From contig JAFSEN010000013.1 in NCBI GenBank assembly GCA_017435745.1, forward strand, positions 1-62,351: a DNA stretch of 62,351 nucleotides. Direction: 5' to 3'. This document shows positions 53,103 to 61,295 of this stretch, one piece after another. The position numbers and the translations under genes are program-made. Position 1 is the first letter of the stretch. Every line of letters begins with the position of its first letter. This stretch comes from Oscillospiraceae bacterium. Its GTDB lineage: Bacteria; Bacillota; Clostridia; Oscillospirales; Ruminococcaceae. The notes under the pieces are model-generated. The model saw only the letters and a list, made by a program, of their open reading frames with translations, ran no database searches and was not told where the DNA came from.

Positions 53103-53897
53103 ATGGCAGAGCAAAAAACGAACAGCAATGCCTTTAAGGAGGCAGTTTGCATTGACGCCGGAAGAATATATGATTCATGCTCAGACAAAGATTGCCTCGA
53201 GGATCTTCAGGTATATTTTACCGAAACCGAACAGGCAAAAATTGACAGAGCGCTTTCCGTAAAAGCCAAAAGCGTTGAAGTACTTAATGTGTTTCTCGAG
53301 GTTGAACCGATTCCGTTCAATCGCGGATTCTATTCCGTTGATATGACTTTCTATTTCCTTGTCAACCTTGCGGCATACTATACCCCTGTTTCCACCGCGG
53401 ATAATGTTATGGGAGTTGCGTTTTTTTCTAAAAAAGTTATCCTTTACGGAAGCGAAGGAAACGTAAAAGTTTTCAGTTCCGAAATGCCTTTCGGCGGAAA
53501 CGGAAATGTTTCCGACAACCCGAGAGCCGTTGTTCAGGCCGTTAGCCCGATCGTTCTTTCAAGCCGGGTGACAGATTGCGGCGAATGCGACTGCGGCTGC
53601 TGCGAACTTAATTTCCCGGAATGTGTATCAAATTGCTTCAACGGAAATTTTGCAGTTCCCGCAAGCGGAAGAAAAGTTCTTCTTACCCTTGGACTTTTTA
53701 CGATTGTTCAGCTTGAAAGAAGGGTGCAAATGCTTATCCCCGCCTATGATTTCTGTATTCCCGGAAAAGAATGTGTTACCACAACCGACGACCCCTGCGA
53801 AGTTTTTAAACACATCAAATTCCCCACCAACGAATTTTTTCCGCCGAAACTTGAAGAAGCGGACGAAATAGGTTTTTGTTCCTGCGGATGCGGCTGA
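53103..53897 (+). CDS. Conserved hypothetical Cys-rich protein (spore-associated?)
   Basis: A 264-residue protein with no signal peptide. It begins near SNAFKEAVCIDAGRIYDSC and has a KDCLEDL motif, a central cluster CGECDCGCCELNFPEC and a C-terminal CSCGCG. Proteins of this look are, as I recall, conserved in spore-forming Clostridia but uncharacterised; a spore-coat or metal-binding role is inference. ATG 53103 follows AGGAGG; the upstream frame is not used. Confidence 0.75.
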   Translation: MAEQKTNSNAFKEAVCIDAGRIYDSCSDKDCLEDLQVYFTETEQAKIDRALSVKAKSVEVLNVFLEVEPIPFNRGFYSVDMTFYFLVNLAAYYTPVSTADNVMGVAFFSKKVILYGSEGNVKVFSSEMPFGGNGNVSDNPRAVVQAVSPIVLSSRVTDCGECDCGCCELNFPECVSNCFNGNFAVPASGRKVLLTLGLFTIVQLERRVQMLIPAYDFCIPGKECVTTTDDPCEVFKHIKFPTNEFFPPKLEEADEIGFCSCGCG

Positions 53898-53904
53898 TTC
53901 CAGA

Positions 53905-53943
53905 AAAAAAATCCCGTGCTCATTTTGAGCACGGGATTTTTTG
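53905..53943. terminator. Bidirectional terminator built from the CCGTGCTCA repeat
   Basis: CCCGTGCTCA and TGAGCACGGG form the stem with a TTT loop, between A-run and T-run. It ends the Cys-rich gene and the converging methyltransferase gene. The stem arms are two inverted copies of the recurrent 9-mer. Confidence 0.9.
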
Positions 53944-54615
53944 TTACCATAAAAACGGTATAAGTCTGTATTTTACTTTTTTGGAATATTCTTTGTATCC
54001 CGGAAGACCTTCAATAAGCATATCGTCTTCAAGTTCAGTCCTAATGCTTATCACCGCCGCAATTGCAAGCGCAAGAAGCAGAACTTCCGCCGAAGGGAAA
54101 ATGCATCTTATGGCAGCGCACCAGAGAAGAACCGCAGAATAGGTCGGATGGCGTACAACGGAATATGGGCCGGTTGTTATAACAACCTGATTCCTTTCCG
54201 GCTGGAGCCTTGCGGTAGATTCAAGAAAGGTGTTTTCAAGCATGGCTTTAAGCGTTATCCACGCTGAAAACAAATAAATAATAATTCCGGCAATAAAATC
54301 GAATTCAATTTTTTTCCCAAGCGGAACAGTCAATCCTGCAGCAAAATAAACAAGGAAAAAAGCGCAGACCCAAAAAAGCGAAAGAAGGATTTTATCCCAC
54401 TTAGGAGAATTTGTGTTTACTTTTCCCCTTCTCGCAAGGGTTTCGGGATTTTTATGGTAGATTACAATTCCCGAAACAAGCGCAACAAGGATATAAATCG
54501 AAAAGAAAATTCCGGAGCGCAAATCGAAACTTCCTGCGGCAATCCAGAACAAAGCCGCACCGATAAGGCGCTCCGCCATAAGCCTTAAAATATAAACAAC
54601 CGCTTCTTTGCTCAT
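53944..54615 (-). CDS. Isoprenylcysteine carboxyl methyltransferase-like membrane protein
   Basis: A 223-residue membrane protein with about five helices. The C-terminal half has the ICMT/PEMT methyltransferase pattern: TTGPYSVVRHPTYSAVLLW, RTELEDDMLIEGLPGYKEYS. Bacterial members methylate unknown small molecules or lipids. It follows cdd by 20 bases in the same direction. Confidence 0.85.
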   Translation of the reverse strand: MSKEAVVYILRLMAERLIGAALFWIAAGSFDLRSGIFFSIYILVALVSGIVIYHKNPETLARRGKVNTNSPKWDKILLSLFWVCAFFLVYFAAGLTVPLGKKIEFDFIAGIIIYLFSAWITLKAMLENTFLESTARLQPERNQVVITTGPYSVVRHPTYSAVLLWCAAIRCIFPSAEVLLLALAIAAVISIRTELEDDMLIEGLPGYKEYSKKVKYRLIPFLW

Positions 54616-54635
54616 AGGTTCACCGCCCTTTGAAA

Positions 54636-55049
54636 TTATCTGTGAAGGTCCGGCTCTCTAAAGGTGAAAGGAAGGATATCGCTGAGGGAATGTACTCTGT
54701 AATCCTCCTCGCTTTTTCCTATGACAACAACAAAATCGTCGCTGCAGAATTCAGCCATTACCTGGCGGCAAACTCCGCAGGGATAGCAGTAATCGACAGG
54801 AGGATTTCCTTTCGGTCCGCCGACAACCGCAATTGCGGCAAATTCTTTTTCGCCTTCGCTGACAGCTTTGAAAAATGCAGTTCTTTCCGCGCAGTTTGTG
54901 GGGGTAAATGCGGCATTTTCAATATTGCATCCGCGGTATATTTTTCCGTCTTTTGTAAGAAGAGCTGCCCCAACCGCAAAACCGGAATAAGGAATATATG
55001 CCATTTCTCTTGCCGCAAGAGCTTCTTTTACAAGATTTTTATAATCCAT
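54636..55049 (-). CDS. cdd: Cytidine deaminase
   Basis: Converts cytidine and deoxycytidine to uridine forms in pyrimidine salvage. The 137-residue zinc enzyme shows CNIENAAFTPTNCAERTA (catalytic Glu and a zinc Cys) and YPCGVCRQVM (two zinc Cys). ATG 55049 follows AGGAGG. With deoC elsewhere in the window it fits nucleoside recycling. Confidence 0.96.
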   Translation of the reverse strand: MDYKNLVKEALAAREMAYIPYSGFAVGAALLTKDGKIYRGCNIENAAFTPTNCAERTAFFKAVSEGEKEFAAIAVVGGPKGNPPVDYCYPCGVCRQVMAEFCSDDFVVVIGKSEEDYRVHSLSDILPFTFREPDLHR

Positions 55050-55113
55050 AAAAAATCCTCCTTTTATAAATAACATCTGATTGAATTTTAGCATAAAAAA
55101 AGCTTTTTATAAA

Positions 55114-58100
55114 TCAAAGTTCCGAAATTTCAAGATCTTCTTTTTTGATGATTCTCATTTTCTTTCTTGAAAGCATTTCGTACATTACAGGAATTACTAC
55201 AAGGGTCATTACTGTTGCATAAATGAGACCGCCGATGCAGCAAACCGCAACCGGCTGGATAAGGCTTGCGCCGAATCCCATACCAAAAGCAATCGGAATA
55301 AGGGCAAGAATTGTTGTAAGCGCAGTCATAAAGATTGGACGTACCCTTGTTTTTGACGCTTCGATAATCGCTTCTCTTCTTTGCATTCCTTCTTCGCGAA
55401 GCTGGTTTATATAGTCAACCAAAACTATACCGTTGTTAACGATGATACCGACAAGCATTACAAGACCGATCATTGCAACAACGCTTATTTCAAGTCCCCA
55501 GGCAATAAGAGCGATGAAAGCTCCGGTAAACGCAAGAGGAATTGTAAACATTACAATAAACGGTGAACGAAGGGATTGGAACTGGGCTACCATTATGAGA
55601 TATACAAGAATAACGCCGATTCCAAGCATCTTTACAAGTTCCCAAATTGCTTCCATAATCGTTTCGTTTTCTCCGGAAAATTCATATACAATTCCTTCCG
55701 GAGCTTCATATCCCGCAAGAGCTTCCTGTACTTTTGCAGAAACAACGGTAACGTTTTCCCCTTCTGCAATTCCCGCAGATACGCTGAGGTATCTTCTCTG
55801 TGCGCTTCTGTTGATTGTTGAAAGTGTTTTGCCGTCAAGTATCTCCGCAATATCGGAAAGCTTAACTTCTTCGACGGAACCGTCCTGTTTTGTAACTTCA
55901 AACACGTAATTTTCGATATCTTTACGTGTAAAGTTCTCTGCCTTTTCAGACATAACGATTATATCATAATCGCCGTTTTCTGTTTCAACAGTGGCTGCAG
56001 TTGCGCTTTTTGTAAGATTTACCGCAATTTCCTGGAAAATCTGTGCAACAGTAAGACCCTTTTTCATCGCTGCGTCTTTGTTTACACTAATATTGATAGT
56101 GGGTTCGGATTCTTCCTCACCGGCAGAAACAAAGGACACTCCGTCAACTTCTTTTATTATATCTCCAATTTCGGAAGCCGTTGCAGTTATATCTTCAAGG
56201 TCTTCGCCGTAAACATTTACGGTTATTCCGCTTCCGGTAAGCATGCTCATGGAATCCATCATTCCGCCGGAAACAGCTATTTCCGCTTTATCGGAATTTT
56301 TTTCTGCAATGGTTTTGATTTTTTCAGTTATTACGGAAGCGTTTTTCTCGCCTTCCTCATTCAGAATAATATACATTATTGCTGAAGTTACGTCCGCTTC
56401 TCCGCCGGACATTCCTACCATGCTTGCCATTCCTCCGGAAAGCATGGTTCCGACGGTATCGACGCCTTTTATCATTTTTATTTCTCTTGTAATGTTGTCA
56501 CAGAGAGAAGATGTGTCTTCCAGATCCGAACCTTCATTCATGGAAATATTCACTGTAAGCTGGTTCGATTCCATCTGCGGCATAAAGATAAATCCTCTGC
56601 TTACGCAGACAACTGCGCTTGATACCAAAAGAATTACTGCAAGAGCAAGAACGAGCACTTTGTGCTTGAGAGCAAAAAGCACTACTTTTCCGTAGTTTTT
56701 CATACCCTTGCTTTCTTCTTTTGCGGTATTTTTTACATTTTTAAGAACAGCCGGAGCCATTGCAGGAATTACCGTAAGAGCGATTACAAGGCTTGCAAGC
56801 AGCGAGTATGCAATCGTAAGAGCCATATCCTTAAAAAGCTGTTTTGTAAGGCCCTGGACAAAAACAATCGGAAGAAAAACGCATACGGTGGTAAGGGTCG
56901 AAGAAGTGATTGCTCCCGAAACCTGGGAAGCACCGGAAACCGCCGATTTCACCGGCGAAAGTCCAAGGCTTCTTAAGCGGTATATATTTTCGATAACTAC
57001 TATGGAGTTATCCACAAGCATTCCTATACCTGCCGCAAGACCCGCAAGGGAAATTACGTTAAGGGTAACCCCGGAAAAATACATAAGAACAATTGCGAAA
57101 ACAACGCTTATCGGAATACTCAAAGCGACCATGAAAGTCGGTTTTATGTCTTTTAAGAATACAGCAAGAATTATTATTGCAAGCACCGCACCGATTACCA
57201 TGTTTTCAAGAACGGAGCTGATGATAATATCTATATAATCTCCCTGGTCCATAAGAGGAGAAAATTCGAGACCTTCATATTTTTCCTCAAGTTCATCAAA
57301 TCTTTCCTGAAGAGCTTCGGAAACATCTGCAGTTGCATAGTTGGACTGTTTCGTAAAGGAAATAATAACGCCTCTTTTTCCGTTTACGCTTGCATAAGTT
57401 TCTCCGGAGTTATCCGTATAATTGATTTCCGCAACGTCGGAAAGGATTACGGCTTCCATTCCGTCTATGCCCATATCAAAAAGGACCATATCACCGATAT
57501 CGTCAACGTTGTCATATTTATCTCCGACTCTTACAAGAACGGAATTTTCTCCGTCTTTTACATATCCGGCAGGCATTTCGAAATGCTGGGCATAGAAAAT
57601 TGTTGCAACCATTTCGAGGTTGATCATTCCGCTTACGTCAGCGGCTTTGATTGCTTCTTCAAGGGCGGCGTCTATTTGTTCTCTGCCTGCTTCAAGTTCG
57701 GTTTCTGCCGCTTTTATCTGCGCAGACGATGCAGAAAGTTTTGCCGCTCCGTCCGAAATAGTGTTTTCTGCTTCAGCAAACTGTTTTGCCGCTTCCGCTT
57801 CGCCCTGGGCAAGAGCATCCTTGCCTTCATTTATCATTTTCTGGGCTTCGGAAAGCTGGTCATATCCTTTTTCGATTTCTTTGGAATATTCATCAATAAG
57901 GGCAAGACCCGCTTCAATATCATCTATAGCTTTATCGAGGGTATCGATGCTGTATCCCTGTTCTTGCAAGGTTTCGTTTATGCTTTCAAAAAAGCCGTCT
58001 ATCTCATTTATACCGCATTCGATAACTTCCATTCCTTCTCTGAGGAGTTCAAGAGAAGTGTATTCTCCACCGGTCATTTCAGAAATTATTTTATCAATGT

Positions 58101-59103
58101 TTTCCGTATCCATTCCGGTGGAAATTACATATTCTTCAACCGATTTGAGCTTTGCAAGGCTTTCCTGAAGAACAAGTTTGCTCTGTTCAAGACCTGCAAC
58201 GGTTGTTTTAAGAAGAAGCATCTGTCCGTAAGCCTCATAAAGTTTTTCTTTCTGCGCAAGAAGTTCGGCTTTTGCCGCATCAAGTTCTCTTCTTGCGGCA
58301 TCAAGCTGCTTTTGCGCATCCGAAAGTTCTTTTTTGCCTTCGGCAAGCTGCTTTTCAGCCTCTTCCTTGGCTTTATCCAATTCCTTGCGTCCTTTTTCAA
58401 GTTCAAGGTTTCCCACACGGATTGCTTCTTTTCCGTCGGCAAGCTGTTTTTCTGCTTTGTCGATTTCTTCGTATGCGTCATCAAATTTTTTGATTATTTC
58501 GTTTTCGATTCTTTTGTTCAAAGAAGCAAGTTTACCTTCAGAAATTTTTACTTCAACGGCGTTTTCAATCATTCCGTCCGCAGTTACGGAAGCAACGCCT
58601 TCGATTCCTTCAAGGCGGTTCATAATGTTGTCGTTCAGAAAATCTGTAAGTTCATGTTCTTCAAGACCTTCTACGCTTACTGCAACAACTGCAGTTGCCA
58701 GCATATTGGGGTTTATTTTAAGAATAATGGGAGTTCCTACCATATCGTCCCAACCGGATTCAAGCTGGCCTATTGCATTTGTAATATCAATTGAAGCTAT
58801 GTTAATATCTGTTCCGTCGGCAAATTCAAGCATTACCATTGAATAGTTTTCGCCGGAAGATGAAGAAATGCTGTTTATATTGTCGAGCTTTGCCATACTC
58901 TGTTCAATAGGCTTTGTTACAGTTTCTTCAACCTGTTCAGGAGATGCACCCGGATATGTCGTTGTGATTATTACATAAGGAAAATCTATGTTCGGAAGAA
59001 GATCCGGAGTTAGGTTAAGGAAAGAAACAACGCCAAGCACGATTACCGCAATTACTGCTACTAAAATCGTATATGGCTTTTTTACACTGAATTTTGAAAG
59101 CAT
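55114..59103 (-). CDS. RND efflux transporter (HAE1-like) with large coiled-coil insert
   Basis: A 1329-residue inner-membrane RND pump. First helix about 10-30, porter segment with FPYVIITTTYPGASPEQVEE, then a long heptad-rich region (about 195-490: repeats such as KQLAEGKKELSDAQKQL) not present in AcrB, then the porter resumes and the transmembrane core follows (GIGMLVDNSIVVIENI with the proton-relay Asp; LVMLVGIIVNNGIVLVDYI in the second half). GAGGTG precedes the ATG. No membrane-fusion or outer-membrane partner gene is adjacent. Confidence 0.93.
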   Translation of the reverse strand: MLSKFSVKKPYTILVAVIAVIVLGVVSFLNLTPDLLPNIDFPYVIITTTYPGASPEQVEETVTKPIEQSMAKLDNINSISSSSGENYSMVMLEFADGTDINIASIDITNAIGQLESGWDDMVGTPIILKINPNMLATAVVAVSVEGLEEHELTDFLNDNIMNRLEGIEGVASVTADGMIENAVEVKISEGKLASLNKRIENEIIKKFDDAYEEIDKAEKQLADGKEAIRVGNLELEKGRKELDKAKEEAEKQLAEGKKELSDAQKQLDAARRELDAAKAELLAQKEKLYEAYGQMLLLKTTVAGLEQSKLVLQESLAKLKSVEEYVISTGMDTENIDKIISEMTGGEYTSLELLREGMEVIECGINEIDGFFESINETLQEQGYSIDTLDKAIDDIEAGLALIDEYSKEIEKGYDQLSEAQKMINEGKDALAQGEAEAAKQFAEAENTISDGAAKLSASSAQIKAAETELEAGREQIDAALEEAIKAADVSGMINLEMVATIFYAQHFEMPAGYVKDGENSVLVRVGDKYDNVDDIGDMVLFDMGIDGMEAVILSDVAEINYTDNSGETYASVNGKRGVIISFTKQSNYATADVSEALQERFDELEEKYEGLEFSPLMDQGDYIDIIISSVLENMVIGAVLAIIILAVFLKDIKPTFMVALSIPISVVFAIVLMYFSGVTLNVISLAGLAAGIGMLVDNSIVVIENIYRLRSLGLSPVKSAVSGASQVSGAITSSTLTTVCVFLPIVFVQGLTKQLFKDMALTIAYSLLASLVIALTVIPAMAPAVLKNVKNTAKEESKGMKNYGKVVLFALKHKVLVLALAVILLVSSAVVCVSRGFIFMPQMESNQLTVNISMNEGSDLEDTSSLCDNITREIKMIKGVDTVGTMLSGGMASMVGMSGGEADVTSAIMYIILNEEGEKNASVITEKIKTIAEKNSDKAEIAVSGGMMDSMSMLTGSGITVNVYGEDLEDITATASEIGDIIKEVDGVSFVSAGEEESEPTINISVNKDAAMKKGLTVAQIFQEIAVNLTKSATAATVETENGDYDIIVMSEKAENFTRKDIENYVFEVTKQDGSVEEVKLSDIAEILDGKTLSTINRSAQRRYLSVSAGIAEGENVTVVSAKVQEALAGYEAPEGIVYEFSGENETIMEAIWELVKMLGIGVILVYLIMVAQFQSLRSPFIVMFTIPLAFTGAFIALIAWGLEISVVAMIGLVMLVGIIVNNGIVLVDYINQLREEGMQRREAIIEASKTRVRPIFMTALTTILALIPIAFGMGFGASLIQPVAVCCIGGLIYATVMTLVVIPVMYEMLSRKKMRIIKKEDLEISEL

Positions 59104-59183
59104 CGGTCAGCACCTCTTTAAAATAGTTTCATAACAATATTACATTAAAATTGATATATTAATTAATAATTTGATTTATTACG

Positions 59184-59213
59184 ATAATAACACAGATTAT
59201 GGTTTTGCGTCAA
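59184..59213 (-). promoter_or_regulatory. RND transporter promoter
   Basis: TTGACG (59208-59213) and TATTAT (59184-59189), 18-base spacer on the minus strand, leaving an AT-rich leader of about 75 bases. Confidence 0.7.
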
Positions 59214-59249
59214 CGAAAAGTAAAAATGTTCAACAATAATTAATAATAA

Positions 59250-59279
59250 GAAAAACGGAGCTTAAAAGCTCCGTTTTTC
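59250..59279 (-). terminator. Terminator of the SASP gene
   Basis: Stem AAAAACGGAGCTT/AAGCTCCGTTTTT with an AA loop and T-run. Confidence 0.9.
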
Positions 59280-59293
59280 TTCGGTTAAAACTC

Positions 59294-59476
59294 TTATTTC
59301 ATTCCGTTTTCGTAAGATTCAACCATTTTTTTGACCATCTGGCCGCCGATGGAACCTGCCTGGCGGGAAGTAAGATCGCCGTTGTAACCGTCTTTAAGAT
59401 TTACGCCTACTTCGTTTGCTGCTTCCTGTTTAAATCTTTCAAGAGCTGCTTTTGCCTGTTTGTTGGAACTGGACAT
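59294..59476 (-). CDS. Small acid-soluble spore protein, alpha/beta type
   Basis: A 60-residue DNA-binding protein that coats spore DNA. The family signatures are intact: FKQEAANEVGVNLKDGYNG, including the EVGV protease GPR cleavage region, and DLTSRQAGSIGGQMVKKM. GGAGTG precedes the ATG. It should be transcribed in the forespore by SigG, although I could not place a convincing SigG promoter. Confidence 0.95.
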   Translation of the reverse strand: MSSSNKQAKAALERFKQEAANEVGVNLKDGYNGDLTSRQAGSIGGQMVKKMVESYENGMK

Positions 59477-59604
59477 ATTATTTTACACTCCTTTAATAAT
59501 TTGCGTTTGCAAGATTATTTTTGCGCCGTTCTGCCAATATATTAATGGTAAATATTTTCAATTCAGAAAGAGAAAATTTTCTTTTAAAAATTTTTAAAAC
59601 CGTA

Positions 59605-59658
59605 TTGACTTTTTTAAATAAACATGTATAATATTAATTGCAATTAGTTCTCAATTAG
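59605..59658 (+). promoter_or_regulatory. perR promoter with candidate PerR/Fur operator
   Basis: TTGACT (59605-59610) and TATAAT (59627-59632), 16-base spacer. Just downstream are a 12-base palindrome TAATTGCAATTA (59635-59646) and a direct repeat CAATTAG (59641-59647 and 59652-59658) with an 11-base period, well placed for repression by the gene product. Confidence 0.6.
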
Positions 59659-59669
59659 GAAGTGATTCA

Positions 59670-60053
59670 TTGAAAAACACGATCCAGAAAACCGCTATCA
59701 TGAACGCACTCATGGCTCTTGATCATCCGACAGCGGACGAGGTTTATGAATGTGTTCACAGCGAATTCCCTTCCATAAGCAAAGCAACCGTTTACCGTAT
59801 TTTAAACCGGATTTCCGAAGAAGGCGAAATTCTTCATCTCCAGATTCCGGGCGGCGCGGACAGATTTGACACAACCCTTTGCGCGCATCACCATCTTAAA
59901 TGCAACAAATGCGGAAAAATCTGCGACGTTTCCGTTCCCGAGCTTGACGGAATTGAAAAACGCATCAAGGAAGAAAACGGCTTTGCAATCGGCGGTTACC
60001 GCCTTGTTTTCAGCGGACTTTGTTCCGACTGCATTTTCAAAAAATTAGATTGA
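59670..60053 (+). CDS. perR: Fur family regulator, PerR-like
   Basis: A 127-residue metal-dependent repressor, probably the peroxide sensor. DNA-binding part: HPTADEVYECV, SKATVYRILNRIS; metal-site part: GADRFDTTLCAHHHLKC, CNKCGKICDV and LCSDC for structural zinc. Compared with Bacillus PerR it lacks about 20 N-terminal residues. Start is TTG 59670 after GGAAGTGA. It lies 23 bases before the rubrerythrin fusion gene, a classic PerR target in clostridia. Confidence 0.85.
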   Translation: MKNTIQKTAIMNALMALDHPTADEVYECVHSEFPSISKATVYRILNRISEEGEILHLQIPGGADRFDTTLCAHHHLKCNKCGKICDVSVPELDGIEKRIKEENGFAIGGYRLVFSGLCSDCIFKKLD

Positions 60054-60076
60054 AAAAAATGTGAAGGGAGATTATA

Positions 60077-61252
60077 ATGGATATCAAGGCATTATTTAAA
60101 ATTTCCTATGGCCTTTATGTTGTTTCCGCAAACGAAAACGGAAAGGATAACGGCTGTATAATCAACACTTTTTCCCAAGTCACCGATACTCCCCTTCGTG
60201 TAAGCGTTACTGTTAATAAACTTAACCTTACCCACGATATGATCAAGCGCACCGGTAACTTCACTGTTTCTGTTCTTTCAACTTCCGTTCCCTTCGGGGT
60301 TTTCCAAAACTTCGGTTTCAGAAGCGGAAAAGATGCAGATAAATTCGAAGGCGTAAGAACCCGCCGCTGTGAAAACGGTGTTTTACGACTTGACGAAAAC
60401 ATAAACGCTTTCGTTTCCGGAAAAGTTGTGGAAGAAGTTGATCTTGGAACTCATACAATGTTCATTGCAGACGTAACTGAGGCAGAAATTCTTTCTTCCG
60501 AAGAATCTGTAACTTACACCTATTATCAAAACCATATCAAACCCAAACCCCAGCCGCCGAAAGTTAAAAAAGGCTGGCGCTGCCCGATTTGCGGATATGT
60601 TTACGAGGGTGAAGAACTTCCCCCCGATTTTGTATGTCCTCTTTGCAAACACGGCGCATCTGAATTTGTACCCCTTCAAAATGAAGATAATAAATCTACT
60701 GAAAAAGGAGAAAAAACTATGGAACTCAAAGGCTCTAAAACCGAACAGAATCTCATGACCGCATTCGCAGGCGAATCTCAGGCAAGAAACAAATACACCT
60801 ATTTCGCAAGCAAAGCAAAAAAAGAAGGTTATGAACAGATTGCAAGACTCTTCCTCGAAACCGCAGAAAACGAGAAAGAACACGCAAAACTCTGGTTCAA
60901 ATATCTTGGCGGAATCGGCACCACTGCTGAAAACCTTCTTGCAGCAGCAGAAGGCGAAAACTATGAATGGACCGACATGTATGCAACTTTTGCAAAAGAA
61001 GCTCGTGAAGAAGGCTTTGAAGAAATCGCTCTCCGTTTCGAAGGCGTAGGCAAAGTTGAAGCAGAACACGAAGAAAGATACCGCGCTCTTCTCGCTAACG
61101 TTGAAGAAGGCAAAGTATTCCAGAAAGGTTCCATCGTTATCTGGAAATGCGCAAACTGCGGTCATATCCATGTTGGCGAATCCGCTCCCGTTGTATGCCC
61201 CGTATGTGCACATCCTCAGGCATATTTCGAAATCCAGGCTAAAAACTACTAA
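60077..61252 (+). CDS. Flavoredoxin-rubredoxin-rubrerythrin fusion (Hrb-Rbr)
   Basis: A 391-residue protein for peroxide/oxygen defence. Residues 1-155 are a flavin reductase domain; 165-205 a rubredoxin ([11 protein letters not shown] and CPLCK), together like the high-molecular-weight rubredoxin Hrb. After a short linker, residues 215-391 are a complete rubrerythrin: di-iron four-helix bundle ([30 protein letters not shown]) and a second rubredoxin (CANCGHI, CPVCAH). AAGGGAG precedes the ATG. An internal AAGGAG and ATG at 60719 could also yield free rubrerythrin. Confidence 0.9.
   Translation: MDIKALFKISYGLYVVSANENGKDNGCIINTFSQVTDTPLRVSVTVNKLNLTHDMIKRTGNFTVSVLSTSVPFGVFQNFGFRSGKDADKFEGVRTRRCENGVLRLDENINAFVSGKVVEEVDLGTHTMFIADVTEAEILSSEESVTYTYYQNHIKPKPQPPKVKKGWRCPICGYVYEGEELPPDFVCPLCKHGASEFVPLQNEDNKSTEKGEKTMELKGSKTEQNLMTAFAGESQARNKYTYFASKAKKEGYEQIARLFLETAENEKEHAKLWFKYLGGIGTTAENLLAAAEGENYEWTDMYATFAKEAREEGFEEIALRFEGVGKVEAEHEERYRALLANVEEGKVFQKGSIVIWKCANCGHIHVGESAPVVCPVCAHPQAYFEIQAKNY
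60705..60721 (+). promoter_or_regulatory. Internal ribosome binding site and start inside the fusion gene
   Basis: AAGGAG (60705-60710), eight bases, then ATG (60719-60721) exactly where free rubrerythrins begin ([10 protein letters not shown]). The site lies in frame within the fusion ORF, so two products may be made. Confidence 0.6.
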
Positions 61253-61261
61253 TTAAACATC

Positions 61262-61293
61262 AAAAAAAGCTCGGCGAAAGCCGAGCTTTTTTT
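61262..61293. terminator. Bidirectional terminator
   Basis: Stem AAAAAAAGCTCGGC/GCCGAGCTTTTTTT with GAAA loop, between the rubrerythrin fusion gene and the converging gene. Confidence 0.93.
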
Positions 61294-61295
61294 AT

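Noticed and set aside
57583..58794. Phe-rich open frame antisense to the RND coiled-coil region
   Set aside because: Repetitive Phe/Cys content mirrors the Glu/Lys/Ala codons of the coiled coil; no start signals.
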